From a bacterium (lineage in GTDB: Bacteria; Bacillota; Bacilli; Lactobacillales; Streptococcaceae): DNA of 64,000 bases. The position numbers were made by a program, and so were the translations under genes. Below, in pieces: positions 31,286 through 43,084 of the stretch (within the stretch, counting starts at the first letter, position 1; each line of letters starts with the position of its first letter). The DNA lies in contig CAJNBY010000001.1 of the NCBI GenBank assembly GCA_905221125.1, positions 62,001 through 126,000 on the forward strand, in the 5' to 3' direction. The notes under the pieces were generated by a model. It had not been told where the DNA came from. It did not search any database and saw nothing but the letters and a program-made list of their open reading frames with translations.

Positions 31286-32119
31286 TTAATCATTAGGAAC
31301 AAACCATAAACCTTTATTGTTTTTTTCCAAATATTCCTTAAACTCTTTTGAGTGATAAGCTTCTTTTATATCTTTAGCCCATTGACTATTTTTATTTTCA
31401 TCTTTTACTACTACTTGTAAAATTAAATGATCTAATATATCTTCTTGTAACAATGCACTTGAAGCATCAATCCCTGCACTATAAACAATACTTCCAGTAA
31501 TAACCGCGAAATCAAAGTCATCTAATGCTCGTGGGATATTTGCTGAGTCCATCTCTGTTATATCCAATTGATAAGGATTATCCACTATGTCATCTTTTGT
31601 TAATTTTGATACATTTGCTTTTGAATCCATTTTTATCCAACCTGCCTTTTCAAGCAACTTGTAAGCTCGAGCTGTATTTGAAGCATCACTTGGAATGGCA
31701 ATTTTGGCTGCCTTTGTAATAGCTTTTAAATCTTTATGTTTAGATGAAAAAATACCTGCTGGGATTGTTGGAATCTTACTAATGGCCGCAAGATTACCGT
31801 TTTGAGTTTTATTGAAATTTTCCATATAAGCCGTATGTTGTTCAACATTGACATCAATCTCACCCTCATTTAGAGCTGTATCGTTCTGTAGTAAGTCTGA
31901 AAATTCCACTACTTTAAATTGATAGCCCTCCTTTTCTAAGATTGGAATAATTGCATCCTCGAACAAGACTGTGTAAGGTCCTGCTGCCTTCCCATACTTA
32001 ATAACTTTCTTATCCGAAGACTGCTCTTTTGTAGCTTCTTTACTTCCACTATTTGTTGAACATGCTACTAAAAACAATAACCCCACTAAAAATAGAATCA
32101 CACTTGTTAACTTTTTCAT
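31286..32119 (-). CDS. MetQ/NlpA-family substrate-binding lipoprotein
   Basis: 277 residues with a lipoprotein signal (LFLVGLLFLVAC, lipobox LVAC at about 17-20). The NlpA/MetQ fold shows IKYGKAAGPYTVLFEDAIIP and VNVEQHTAYMENFNK. It should bind methionine or a related amino acid derivative for the MetN/MetI pair just upstream. The ATG at 32119 has an AAGGAAGGG ribosome site; an open frame extends further up but lacks one. It is the last gene of a four-gene operon starting with the M20 amidohydrolase. Confidence 0.85.
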   Translation of the reverse strand: MKKLTSVILFLVGLLFLVACSTNSGSKEATKEQSSDKKVIKYGKAAGPYTVLFEDAIIPILEKEGYQFKVVEFSDLLQNDTALNEGEIDVNVEQHTAYMENFNKTQNGNLAAISKIPTIPAGIFSSKHKDLKAITKAAKIAIPSDASNTARAYKLLEKAGWIKMDSKANVSKLTKDDIVDNPYQLDITEMDSANIPRALDDFDFAVITGSIVYSAGIDASSALLQEDILDHLILQVVVKDENKNSQWAKDIKEAYHSKEFKEYLEKNNKGLWFVPND

Positions 32120-32135
32120 GTTTTTACCCTTCCTT

Positions 32136-32795
32136 CTATCTAAATCTATGAGATAAATAATTCCCAATTGCTTGAATTAACTGTACAATCACAATTAATA
32201 TCACAACTGTTGCAAACATCAGAGGTGTATTAAAGCGTTGATAACCGTAAGTTAAAGCTAAATCACCAACTCCCCCACCTCCAATCGTACCTGCCATAGC
32301 TGTTGCTCCAAGCAAACCGATTGTTCCTGTTGTCAAAGCTAAAATAAGCGAGGCTTTTGCTTCTGGTAATAAAAAATACCAGATAATCTGCAATGTACTA
32401 GCTCCCATTGCTTGAGCTGCCTCTAATACACTAGATTTCACTTCCAATAAGGAAGCCTCAATCAAACGAGATAGGTAAGGCGCAATATACAAAACCAAAG
32501 GAACAATGGCTGCCGTAGTGCCAATCCGAGTCCCCACAACAATTTTTGTTACTGGAGCTATAAACACCAATAGAATAACAAAAGGAACTGAACGGACAAT
32601 ATTTACAATACCATTAATAATCCAAAATACAATCAGATTTTCCCTTAGCCCCCCTTTTCTGCATAAAGTCATTGCTAAGCCCAATGGAATCGCCAGTAAC
32701 ATTCCAAAAAATAAGGACCAACCAATCATATAGATGGTTTGATTCGCTGATTCAACTAATTTATCACTACTGATTTGTAGCCAATCCTTCACCAT
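32136..32795 (-). CDS. MetI-type ABC transporter permease
   Basis: 219 residues with about five membrane helices and the EAA-type loop LEVKSSVLEAAQAMGASTLQ that contacts the ATPase. The C-terminal segment (LGATAMAGTIGGGGVGDLAL) is the conserved MetI pattern. Its start overlaps the end of the ATPase gene by 29 bp, showing translational coupling. It forms the membrane channel for the MetQ-like lipoprotein. I choose the ATG at 32795, preceded by GAGAGGG; a TTG two codons earlier is possible. Confidence 0.88.
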   Translation of the reverse strand: MVKDWLQISSDKLVESANQTIYMIGWSLFFGMLLAIPLGLAMTLCRKGGLRENLIVFWIINGIVNIVRSVPFVILLVFIAPVTKIVVGTRIGTTAAIVPLVLYIAPYLSRLIEASLLEVKSSVLEAAQAMGASTLQIIWYFLLPEAKASLILALTTGTIGLLGATAMAGTIGGGGVGDLALTYGYQRFNTPLMFATVVILIVIVQLIQAIGNYLSHRFR

Positions 32796-33804
32796 ATACA
32801 ACCCTCTCTATTGAAACTTGATTTTTACGAACATACTCCTCAACTTCTTTGAGTAAATTTTCTTCTCCCTCAATTTGTATAAACAGAATTCCTAAAACAG
32901 TTTCACCTACCTCATTTACAGAAGCAGATAAAATTCGTGTCGAAACCTTATATTCCTTATTGATTCTTGATAGAAGATCTTGTTCTGAATTTTCCCCTAA
33001 AAAAGTCAATCTATAGATAGGGTATCGTTGATTAAGTCTTTTTAAAATACTTCGCGGAATATTATGATTCACAATGGTTTGAATAAAACTTCTTGTCAAG
33101 TCATTCTTTGGAGAAGTGAATAAGTTTACAACACTCCCTTGTTCTACAATTTCCCCATGTTCCATAACAGCCATTTTGTTGCAAATTTCCTTTACAACTT
33201 CCATTTCATGAGTAATCAATAAAATCGTAATCCCAAAATTTTGATTGATTTTTTTTAATAATTTCAAGATAGATTGTGTTGTTTTGGGATCTAAAGCACT
33301 TGTCGCCTCATCACATAGTAAAATCTCTGGATTGGTAGCTAAAGCCCTAGCTATACCTACACGCTGTTTTTGTCCTCCTGACAATTTATTTACCGAAACG
33401 TCCTTTTTATCCTTTAAGTCCACAAAATCAAGTAGTTCTTCTACTCTTTGAACGATATCACTCTTATTTTTTCCTAACAATACCAAAGGAAGTGCAATAT
33501 TTTGAAATACTGTTCTTGTTTCTAACAAACTAAACTGTTGAAATACCATTCCAATTTTTTTTCGAAGTTGGTTAAGTTCTCTTTCTGTCAAATCTTTGAT
33601 TTGCTTACCTGCGACAGTAACATCGCCCTCATTCGGCTGCTCCAATCCATTTACCATTCTTAGTAATGTTGATTTACCAGCACCTGAATAACCTATAATT
33701 CCAAAAATATCACCTTTTTCAATTCTTAACGAAACTTTATCTAAGGCAGTAACCATGTTCTGTTTGGTTTGAAACTGTTTCGTAACACCTCTTAATTCAA
33801 TCAT
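32767..33804 (-). CDS. MetN-type ABC transporter ATPase
   Basis: 345 residues. Walker A GYSGAGKST, signature LSGGQKQRVGIARAL, Walker B LLCDEATSALD and the H-loop LLITHEME are intact. The C-terminal NIL domain (about 265-345), which senses methionine in MetN proteins, is present and supports a methionine or related substrate. The start follows the M20 stop directly, so the two are translationally linked. This is the energising subunit of the MetNIQ-like importer. Confidence 0.9.
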   Translation of the reverse strand: MIELRGVTKQFQTKQNMVTALDKVSLRIEKGDIFGIIGYSGAGKSTLLRMVNGLEQPNEGDVTVAGKQIKDLTERELNQLRKKIGMVFQQFSLLETRTVFQNIALPLVLLGKNKSDIVQRVEELLDFVDLKDKKDVSVNKLSGGQKQRVGIARALATNPEILLCDEATSALDPKTTQSILKLLKKINQNFGITILLITHEMEVVKEICNKMAVMEHGEIVEQGSVVNLFTSPKNDLTRSFIQTIVNHNIPRSILKRLNQRYPIYRLTFLGENSEQDLLSRINKEYKVSTRILSASVNEVGETVLGILFIQIEGEENLLKEVEEYVRKNQVSIERVVYGEGLATNQ

Positions 33805-34950
33805 TTACTCCCCTTTCTCAGCAAGTTTATCTAAATATTCTTTCCCAATTGTTGCTAGCAAGTTTGAGGTGGCAAGAAGGGCTGCTGGATCCACTTGAAA
33901 CTCCGGATGGTGTAAAGGATAAGACTCACCAGTTCCTACCAAGATAAACATTCCTTTAATTTTTTCTTGATAAAAGGCAAAATCCTCTCCACCTAAACTA
34001 TCTGCTGGTTTGACAACTTCCAATCCACTTTTGTGAGCAATTTCTGTAGTAAACTCAGCTAATTTCCCATCATTATTAGTTGCTGGAGGACCTGCTATCC
34101 AATTAATCTCAGATTTTAAATTAAAGGCTTGGGAAATATTTTCTGTTAGTTCATAAATTCTATTTTTTATAAACTGCCTATCCGTCGCATCTAAAGTACG
34201 TACTGTTCCTTCAACAAAAGCATCTTCTGGTATCACATTCCAAGTTGTTCCAGCTTTTATATGAGTCACACTAATTAAATTTGTTGAAAAGGGATTGACA
34301 TTTCTACTGATAACTGACTGTAAAGCTGTTACTAATTGGGTTGTTCCAATAATGGGATCAATTCCCTGATCTGGGTGAGCCGCATGTGTTCCTTTTCCTC
34401 TTAAAATAATTTGAAAACGATCCACCGCTGCTGTAACATTACCTTCTTTAATAGCAACCGTCCCCACTGTTAGAGATGGATTGGCATGTAAACCAAATAT
34501 AGCATCGACATCATCCAAGACACCTGTTTCCATTACATGCACGGCTCCAGAAAAAATTTCTTCTGCTGGTTGAAAGATAATTTTGATATTTCCTCTTAAT
34601 TCTTCTCTATTTTCATATAATTGAACAGCTGCACCATATACAGAGGTTAAATGAAAATCATGACCACATGCATGCATTACATTTGAATGCAGCGACTTAT
34701 ACTTTAACGATGTTTTTTCGATAATAGGTAGGGCATCAATATCTGTCCTTAAAGCAATCGTAGGACCACTTTTTTCTCCTCTAATTATTGCTACCAGACC
34801 TGTTTTTAAAGGTACATCCAATACCTCAATACCTATATCTACCAATAATTCTTTAATACGTTTTGTTGTATCATATTCTTCAAACGATAATTCTGGATGA
34901 CTATGAAACCACTTGAATCTCTCTTCCAAAACTGATTGAGTAATACCCAT
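33805..34950 (-). CDS. M20-family amidohydrolase
   Basis: 381 residues of the M20/HipO-like aminoacylase family. The metal ligands are visible in RTDIDALPI, MHACGHDFH, FQPAEE and the C-terminal LHHPEF. Such enzymes remove acyl groups from N-acyl amino acids in the cytoplasm. Being first in an operon with a MetNIQ-type importer suggests that it processes an imported N-acyl or modified amino acid, as in the B. subtilis yxe type of arrangement. The ATG at 34950 is preferred because GGAGG lies 7 bp upstream. A CAATATATATTG palindrome in the leader (about 35010-35030) could be an operator. Confidence 0.87.
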   Translation of the reverse strand: MGITQSVLEERFKWFHSHPELSFEEYDTTKRIKELLVDIGIEVLDVPLKTGLVAIIRGEKSGPTIALRTDIDALPIIEKTSLKYKSLHSNVMHACGHDFHLTSVYGAAVQLYENREELRGNIKIIFQPAEEIFSGAVHVMETGVLDDVDAIFGLHANPSLTVGTVAIKEGNVTAAVDRFQIILRGKGTHAAHPDQGIDPIIGTTQLVTALQSVISRNVNPFSTNLISVTHIKAGTTWNVIPEDAFVEGTVRTLDATDRQFIKNRIYELTENISQAFNLKSEINWIAGPPATNNDGKLAEFTTEIAHKSGLEVVKPADSLGGEDFAFYQEKIKGMFILVGTGESYPLHHPEFQVDPAALLATSNLLATIGKEYLDKLAEKGE

Positions 34951-35066
34951 ATTTATTTCCTCCACCTCTCAATTAATTGAAACCATCTTACCACTCCTTT
35001 TGACCTTTTCCCAATATATATTGACTATCGACTTGATTGGGATTGTTTATATCAATAACGAAAAAA

Positions 35067-35111
35067 ATCTCTGGAAAGCTTGATTTTACTAGCTTTTCAG
35101 AGATTCTTTTC
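35067..35111. terminator. Strong hairpin between LLM gene and M20 operon
   Basis: Stem AATCTCTG(A)AAAGCT with AGCTTTCCAGAGATT and runs of T on the minus strand (ATTTTTTTC). It terminates the luciferase-like gene; with A/T runs on both sides it may work both ways. Confidence 0.8.
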
Positions 35112-35176
35112 TGTTTATTACTTTTTTAAAAATAGTTGTTATATAGATTTTTTATCAGCCTGATTAGGATTTTTTA

Positions 35177-36226
35177 TTAAGCCTCTTTCATGGCAAAGTA
35201 AGCCCGGACTTTGGGTGCCACTTGCATTCCGAAAAGTTCAATAGCTCTCAGAACCTGATCATGTGGCATAGAACCAAGCGGTAAGTGCAACATAAAGCGA
35301 TCCAAACCTAAATCCTCAATCATGCGAATCAATTTTTCTGCCACCTGATCTGGATTGCCCACAAACATAGCACCATTTGGCCCAACTTGCTCCAAATATT
35401 GTTCATAACGCAATTCCTGCCAATGAGGACGGTCTTTGGAAATAGCATCCACTACTTGCTTGGTCGGATGGAAATAATCTTTCACCGCCTGCTCGCCATC
35501 CTCAGCAATCCAGCCCCAAGAATGGGCTCCAACCTTTAGTTCATGGCTGGCATGGCCCGCTTCACTCCCAATCTCACGATAAGCCTGAATCAACTTTTTA
35601 AAATAACGTGGATTACCACCAATTATGGCATAAACAATCGGTAAGCCTGCCTGAGCAATCTTCACTGTTGACTCTACATGACCACCTGTCGCTATCCACA
35701 AGGGCAATTTGTCCTGAACTGGACGAGGATAGACTTCTTTGCCAGAAATTGTTTGGGTCAATCGACCTTGCCAGTCTAGTTTGGTCTTTTCATTGACTAA
35801 CTGAAGCAAGTCTAATTTCTCATCAAAAAGAGCTTCGTAGTCTTTCAAATCATAGCCAAACAAGGGAAATGATTCTGTAAAAGAGCCTCTCCCAGCCATA
35901 ATCTCCGCTCGTCCATTTGACAAAGCATCGATAGTGGCATACTGTTGGAACAAACGAATCGGGTCCATACTCGAGAGAATGCTGACTGCACTGGTCAAAC
36001 GGATTTTTTGGGTATTAACTGCCCCGGCGGCCAGAATAATCTCTGGAGCTGATACTGCAAAATCCGCTCGATGGTGCTCGCCAATCCCATACACATCCAA
36101 ACCAACCTTGTCAGCCAGTTCAATCTCTGCCACTAACTGACGATTGCGTTCGGCATGACTGTAAATCTGTCCAGTCCCCTCAAGCTCCGTTGTTTCCCCA
36201 AATGTTGAAATTCCCAATTCTACCAT
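35177..36226 (-). CDS. Luciferase-like (LLM) flavin monooxygenase family protein
   Basis: 349 residues of the bacterial luciferase-like family, a TIM barrel that uses reduced flavin. Recognisable stretches are VGLDVYGIGEHHRADFAVSA, RIRLTSAVSILSS-type (KIRLTSAVSILSSMDPIRLF) and the GNPDQVAEKL segment. The substrate is unknown. It is monocistronic, ends at a strong terminator, and has a RUP repeat between it and the glmS terminator. In pneumococcus, as I recall, the homologue lies between glmS and spuA, so the transporter operon to its left is extra here. Confidence 0.85.
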   Translation of the reverse strand: MVELGISTFGETTELEGTGQIYSHAERNRQLVAEIELADKVGLDVYGIGEHHRADFAVSAPEIILAAGAVNTQKIRLTSAVSILSSMDPIRLFQQYATIDALSNGRAEIMAGRGSFTESFPLFGYDLKDYEALFDEKLDLLQLVNEKTKLDWQGRLTQTISGKEVYPRPVQDKLPLWIATGGHVESTVKIAQAGLPIVYAIIGGNPRYFKKLIQAYREIGSEAGHASHELKVGAHSWGWIAEDGEQAVKDYFHPTKQVVDAISKDRPHWQELRYEQYLEQVGPNGAMFVGNPDQVAEKLIRMIEDLGLDRFMLHLPLGSMPHDQVLRAIELFGMQVAPKVRAYFAMKEA

Positions 36227-36276
36227 GGTGACTCTCCTTGTCTATATCTGTCCTTCAATTTGAAAAATTATTCTAA

Positions 36277-36388
36277 TACTCAATGAAAATCAAAGAGCAA
36301 ACTAGGAAGCTAGCCGCAGGCTGCTCAAAACAGTGTTTTGAGGTTGCAGATGGAAGCTGACGTGGTTTGAAGAGACTTTCGAAGAGTA
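36277..36388. repeat. RUP element, copy 5
   Basis: 112 bp from TACTCAATGAAAATC to ACTTTCGAAGAGTA, in the same orientation as copies 2 and 6, with internal AAAACAGTGTTTT. It lies in the 233-bp gap between the LLM gene and glmS. Confidence 0.87.
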
Positions 36389-36429
36389 TAACACGAATCT
36401 TGAGCACAAGCAACCAATTTGCTTACAAG

Positions 36430-36455
36430 AAAAAGCCTAGATAACTAGACTTTTT
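36430..36455 (-). terminator. Terminator after glmS
   Basis: Minus-strand stem AAGTCTAG/CTAGGCTT with loop TTAT, then TTTCTTG. Confidence 0.75.
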
Positions 36456-36459
36456 TAGC

Positions 36460-38268
36460 TTATTCTACCGTTACTGACTTAGCAAGGTTACGTGGTTTAT
36501 CCACATCAAGACCACGGTGTAGAGTTGCAAAGTAAGCGACTAATTGCGTTGGCACGACCATTGAAATTGGTGAGAGGTAAGGGTGGACGGTCGTAAGAAC
36601 GATGTCGTCTGTATCTTTGGCAACATTTTCTTCTGCGATAGTGAGGACCTTGGCACCACGGGCTGCAACCTCTTGGATATTTCCACGAGTGTGGTTGGCA
36701 AGAACTGGATCTGACAAGAGAGCCAAAACAGGCGTTCCTTCTTCAATCAAGGCAATAGTTCCGTGCTTGAGTTCTCCTGCCGCAAAACCTTCACACTGGA
36801 TGTAAGAAATCTCTTTGAGCTTGAGACTGGCTTCCATAGCTACATAGTAATCTTGACCACGTCCGATGTAAAAGGCGTTGCGTGTTGTTTCAAGAAGTTC
36901 ACGAACCTTAGCTTCAATGGTTTCTTTCTCTGAAAGAGTTGATTCGATAGACTGAGCCACGATTGACAACTCATGAACCAGGTCAAAGGCTTGCGCTTTA
37001 GCATTGCCATTTGCTTCTCCGACTGCTTTTGCAAGGAAGGCAAGGGCTGCGATTTGCGCTGTATAGGCCTTGGTTGAGGCCACGGCAATTTCAGGTCCTG
37101 CGTGAAGGAGCATGGTATGGTTAGCTTCACGTGAAAGGGTTGAACCTGGGACGTTTGTCACTGTCAAGCTTGGGATTCCCATTTCATTAGCCTTGACCAA
37201 AACCTGACGACTATCCGCTGTTTCACCAGACTGGCTGATAAAGATGAAAAGTGGTTTCTTGCTGAGAAGTGGCATACCATATCCCCACTCAGATGAGATT
37301 CCAAGTTCAACTGGTGTATCTGTCAATTCTTCCAGCATCTTCTTAGAAGCAAATCCTGCGTGGTAAGATGTTCCAGCTGCAAGGATGTAGATGCGGTCTG
37401 CGTCTTGAACAGCCTTAATGATAGCTGGATCTACCACTACTTGACCCGCCTCATCTGTGTAGGCTTGGATGAGTTTACGCATAACCGTTGGTTGCTCATC
37501 AATTTCCTTGAGCATGTAGTAAGGGTAAGTTCCCTTACCGATATCTGACAAGTCAAGTTCCGCAGTATAGCTAGCACGTTCACGACTGTTGCCATCATAA
37601 TCTTGAACTTCGACACTATCAGCCTTGACGATTACCAACTCTTGGTCATGAATTTCCATGTATTGGTTAGTCTCACGAATCATAGCCATAGCATCTGAGC
37701 AGACCATGTTATAGCCTTCTCCAAGACCAATCAAAAGTGGTGATTTGTTCTTAGCCACATAGATAACCTCAGGATCTTGTGAGTCAACCAAGGCGAAGGC
37801 ATAAGAACCACGGATAATGTTAAGAGCTTTTTTAAAGGCTTCAAGAACTGAGAGACCTTCTTCTTCTGCAAATTTCCCAATCAAATGAACGGCGATTTCC
37901 GTATCTGTTTGCCCCTTGAAGTGGTGCCCCGCAAGGTATTCTTCCTTGATTTCAAGGTAGTTCTCAATCACCCCGTTGTGCACCAAAACAAAACGTTCTG
38001 TCTCAGAGCGGTGTGGGTGAGCATTGTCCTCAGTCGGTTTCCCGTGAGTTGCCCAACGAGTATGTCCGATACCAGTTGTTCCCTCCACACCAGCTGTCTT
38101 AGCAGACAATTCTGCGATACGACCGACAGCCTTAACTAGATGGTTTTCAGCACCACCTAGGACAAAAATCCCCGCAGAATCATAGCCACGGTATTCGAGC
38201 TTTTCAAGCCCTTGAATCAAAATATCAGTTGCATTTGTGTTTCCAACAACACCAACAATTCCACACAT
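36460..38268 (-). CDS. glmS: Glutamine-fructose-6-phosphate aminotransferase
   Basis: 602 residues. The N-terminal glutaminase domain starts MCGIVGVVG, with Cys2 as the nucleophile, and shows [11 protein letters not shown]. Two SIS isomerase domains follow ([11 protein letters not shown] and STKAYTAQ), ending LAKSVTVE. It makes glucosamine-6-phosphate, the entry step to peptidoglycan amino sugars. No glmS ribozyme is visible in the upstream 150 bp, as expected for streptococci. It is monocistronic with its own terminator. Confidence 0.97.
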   Translation of the reverse strand: MCGIVGVVGNTNATDILIQGLEKLEYRGYDSAGIFVLGGAENHLVKAVGRIAELSAKTAGVEGTTGIGHTRWATHGKPTEDNAHPHRSETERFVLVHNGVIENYLEIKEEYLAGHHFKGQTDTEIAVHLIGKFAEEEGLSVLEAFKKALNIIRGSYAFALVDSQDPEVIYVAKNKSPLLIGLGEGYNMVCSDAMAMIRETNQYMEIHDQELVIVKADSVEVQDYDGNSRERASYTAELDLSDIGKGTYPYYMLKEIDEQPTVMRKLIQAYTDEAGQVVVDPAIIKAVQDADRIYILAAGTSYHAGFASKKMLEELTDTPVELGISSEWGYGMPLLSKKPLFIFISQSGETADSRQVLVKANEMGIPSLTVTNVPGSTLSREANHTMLLHAGPEIAVASTKAYTAQIAALAFLAKAVGEANGNAKAQAFDLVHELSIVAQSIESTLSEKETIEAKVRELLETTRNAFYIGRGQDYYVAMEASLKLKEISYIQCEGFAAGELKHGTIALIEEGTPVLALLSDPVLANHTRGNIQEVAARGAKVLTIAEENVAKDTDDIVLTTVHPYLSPISMVVPTQLVAYFATLHRGLDVDKPRNLAKSVTVE

Positions 38269-38419
38269 AGTATATACGACACAGGCAAGCTGTGCTTTCT
38301 CCTTAAAATTGGTATAGTCTGATTCCTCTTTTATAGAATCAGCAAAAACAGTATATACTTGTTTCTTTCACTTGTCAAGAGTAAAAATTGGTATAGCTCA
38401 AATTAAGCTCCTGCAAGCA

Positions 38420-38458
38420 AAAAACTCTGACCAATTAGGATAATCAGTCAGAGTCCTT
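38420..38458 (-). terminator. Terminator after bglA
   Basis: Minus-strand stem ACTCTGAC/GTCAGAGT with a long loop, followed by TTTTTTGC, directly after the bglA stop codon. Confidence 0.8.
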
Positions 38459-38459
38459 T

Positions 38460-39839
38460 TTAAAATCCATTATTGTCGCTCAGTTCCTTGAACCAGTGTC
38501 CTGATTTTTTCAGACGACGTTCTTGTGTTTCCAAATCTAATTCAACCAAACCATAGCGGTTTTTATAGCTGTTGAGCCATGACCAGCAGTCAATAAAGGT
38601 CCAAATCAAGTAGCCCTTACAATTGGCTCCATCTTCAATAGCACGGTGTAATTCACGAAGATGACCTTTTACAAAGTCAATACGGTAATCATCTTGAATC
38701 ATCCCATCTTGACGGAATTTTTCTTCCCCTTCAACCCCCATGCCATTCTCTGTCAACATCCACTCGATATTGCCATAGTTTTCCTTGATATTTTGAGCGA
38801 TATCATAAATCCCTTGCTCATAAATTTCCCAGCCACGGTGAGGATTGATTTTACGTCCAGGCATCACATAAGGCTCGTAAAAATGTTCTAGCAAGAGTGG
38901 ACTCTCTGGATGCTTAGCAAATCGAGGTGCCATAACGCGCAAAGGTTGATAGTAGTTAACACCAAGGAAGTCCACCGTATTGTCATGAATGAGATCCAAC
39001 TCCTCCTCTGTAGCATCAGGCAAGAGACCGTGTTCATGCAAGATTTCTACCAACTCCTGTGGATAAGTCCCCAAAACAGATGGGTCTAAAAAAGATTGAG
39101 CTTGAAAAAGATCCGCAATGCGAGCCGCCTTGACATCAGCAGGATGCTGACTACGTGGATAAGCCGGTGTCAAGTTGAGGACAATCCCAATCTTGGAATC
39201 AGGCAAGAGTTCATGACAGGCCTTGACCGCTCTACTACTAGCTAATTGTGTGTGGTAGGCTACTTTAACTGCCGCTTCTGCATCCACCTTATGTGGATAA
39301 TGGGCATCGTAAAAATAGCCAAATTCTACCGGAACGATGGGCTCGTTAAAGGTAATCCATTGATCCACTAAATCTCCATAAGTCTCAAAACAAAAACGAG
39401 CATAGTCTTCATAGGCTGAGACAGTCGCCTTATTTTCCCAACCATCACCAGCCTCTTGAAGAGCAAAAGGCAAATCAAAGTGGTAGAGATTGACTAACAG
39501 ACGAATCCCTTTAGCCTTAATAGCCTCAAAGACCTTACGATAAAAATCCACACCTTGAGGGTTGACTTTTCCACAGCCTTGTGGAAAAATCCGTGACCAC
39601 TGGATAGAAGTCCGAAAGGCCGTGTGACCAGTCGCTAACAAAAGCTCGATATCCTGTTCCCAATTTTCATAAAAGGTCGATGTCTTATCTGGACCAATCC
39701 CATTATAGTAACGATTTGGCTCCACTTGGTACCAGTAATCCCAGAGATTATCTCCCTTACCGTCACCAGCTACACGCCCTTCTGTCTGCGGGCCTGAAGT
39801 AGAGGATCCCCAGACAAAATCCTTTGGAAATCTTAGCAT
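38460..39839 (-). CDS. bglA: GH1 family 6-phospho-beta-glucosidase
   Basis: 459 residues, a full GH1 barrel. It starts MLRFPKDFVWGSSTSGPQTEG, with the acid/base in WITFNEP and the nucleophile in MLTENGMG. The signature of phospho-sugar binding near the C-terminus fits a cytoplasmic 6-phospho-beta-glucosidase that cleaves PTS-imported beta-glucosides, though no PTS genes adjoin it. It lies between proS and glmS, as in pneumococcus, with terminators on both sides. Confidence 0.92.
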   Translation of the reverse strand: MLRFPKDFVWGSSTSGPQTEGRVAGDGKGDNLWDYWYQVEPNRYYNGIGPDKTSTFYENWEQDIELLLATGHTAFRTSIQWSRIFPQGCGKVNPQGVDFYRKVFEAIKAKGIRLLVNLYHFDLPFALQEAGDGWENKATVSAYEDYARFCFETYGDLVDQWITFNEPIVPVEFGYFYDAHYPHKVDAEAAVKVAYHTQLASSRAVKACHELLPDSKIGIVLNLTPAYPRSQHPADVKAARIADLFQAQSFLDPSVLGTYPQELVEILHEHGLLPDATEEELDLIHDNTVDFLGVNYYQPLRVMAPRFAKHPESPLLLEHFYEPYVMPGRKINPHRGWEIYEQGIYDIAQNIKENYGNIEWMLTENGMGVEGEEKFRQDGMIQDDYRIDFVKGHLRELHRAIEDGANCKGYLIWTFIDCWSWLNSYKNRYGLVELDLETQERRLKKSGHWFKELSDNNGF

Positions 39840-39880
39840 ACATTTACCTCTTTATCTACTCATTTTTCCCATTATACAGA

Positions 39881-39921
39881 AAAAACAAGGCAAAAACTAG
39901 TTACATTTTTTCCTTGTTTTT
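39881..39921 (-). terminator. Terminator after proS
   Basis: Minus-strand stem AAAACAAGG/CCTTGTTTT with a long loop and T runs; ends the uppS-cdsA-rseP-proS transcript. Confidence 0.7.
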
Positions 39922-39937
39922 CTTCTGATTATAGTTT

Positions 39938-41803
<1,866 letters not shown>

Positions 41804-43063
41804 TTATCTAAAAAAGAGTCGCATAATGTCATTCCAGGTCACAGCAATCATCAAGACAACCATGATGACCACTCCGGCCAAGGTGACATAGGTTTCAATT
41901 TCTTGTTTTAATGGTTTACGGCGGATAGCTTCTAGGATATTGAGAACAATCTTACCACCATCCAGAGCTGGAATCGGAATAAGATTAAAAATCCCGATAT
42001 TAATGGAAATCATTGCCAAGAAGTACAAGACGTTTTCAATTCCATTTTTAGCAGCATCACTACTTTCCTTAAAGATGGCAACAGGTCCACCTAGCTTGTT
42101 CAAATCCGGTTGGAAAATCAGATTTTTCAGAGCCGATAGAATTCGGAGAGCCGAGTCAGCTGCAGTTGTAAATCCCCCCACAAACATAGATAGAAAATCT
42201 GACTTAATTCCCGGTTGAACACCTAGAAGGTAACGACCTTGACTTTCTTCTGGAGTAACAGTGACTTGCTTGTCACTACCCTTTTCAGAAATAGTCACAT
42301 CCAAGGTCGGGGCCGTCTTATCTTTAGTTTCTGCTTCTACAGCCTGGATCAAGCTTTCCCAGTTACTAATCTCATGTGAGCCAATCTTAGTAATCTGTGC
42401 TGTTTCCGGCACTCCTACCTTGGCCAAAGCCCCTTGGGGCATGACATGGAACTGGTTGGTATCAACATCTCTAACTCCACCTTGCATAAAGATTAAAATC
42501 CAAAAAACAACGACACCTAAGATAAAGTTATTCATAGGACCTGCAAAGTTGGTAATCAGTTTCCCCCAGATAGTCGCATTTTGATATTGAACATCTAAAG
42601 GTGCAATCCGAACTTCAGTACCATCTGCTTCCACAACCGTTGCATCGTGATCCACTGCAAATGTTTTTTCTTCTTCCAGAACCAAGCCCTTGATAAAGAG
42701 CTTGTCTTCAAAGTCAAACTGGGTCACCTGCATAGGAAGGGCCGTTTGATCTAATTTTTTACCTGAAAGATTGATGCGTTTAACCTTACCATCATCAGTA
42801 AGCGTCAAACTGACAGGAGTCCCTGTCTTAATTTCAGTTGTATCATCACCCCAACCGGCCATACGAACATAGCCACCCAGAGGCAAGATTCGAATGGTAT
42901 AGGCCGTCCCGTCCTTGCCAATATGAGCAAAGATTTTGGGTCCCATACCGATGGCAAATTCACGCACTAGAATTCCTGATTTCTTGGCAAAGTAGAAGTG
43001 TCCGAACTCGTGCACCACCACAATAATCCCGAAAACCAGAATAAAGGTTAAAATTCCGAGCAT
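41804..43063 (-). CDS. rseP: Site-2 intramembrane metalloprotease RseP/Eep
   Basis: 419 residues with the zinc motif HEFGH ([16 protein letters not shown], near residue 18), a PDZ domain in the middle (about 185-275) and the conserved [11 protein letters not shown] (LDG motif) near the C-terminus. In streptococci it is called Eep; it cleaves leftover signal peptides, including pheromone precursors, and membrane-bound regulators. It lies 21 bp after cdsA. Confidence 0.95.
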   Translation of the reverse strand: MLGILTFILVFGIIVVVHEFGHFYFAKKSGILVREFAIGMGPKIFAHIGKDGTAYTIRILPLGGYVRMAGWGDDTTEIKTGTPVSLTLTDDGKVKRINLSGKKLDQTALPMQVTQFDFEDKLFIKGLVLEEEKTFAVDHDATVVEADGTEVRIAPLDVQYQNATIWGKLITNFAGPMNNFILGVVVFWILIFMQGGVRDVDTNQFHVMPQGALAKVGVPETAQITKIGSHEISNWESLIQAVEAETKDKTAPTLDVTISEKGSDKQVTVTPEESQGRYLLGVQPGIKSDFLSMFVGGFTTAADSALRILSALKNLIFQPDLNKLGGPVAIFKESSDAAKNGIENVLYFLAMISINIGIFNLIPIPALDGGKIVLNILEAIRRKPLKQEIETYVTLAGVVIMVVLMIAVTWNDIMRLFFR

Positions 43064-43084
43064 AGTATTTCCTCCGTCTTTTGA

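Noticed and set aside
38269..38420. glmS ribozyme
   Set aside because: No ribozyme core or pairing pattern is seen in the leader, and the element is not known from streptococci.
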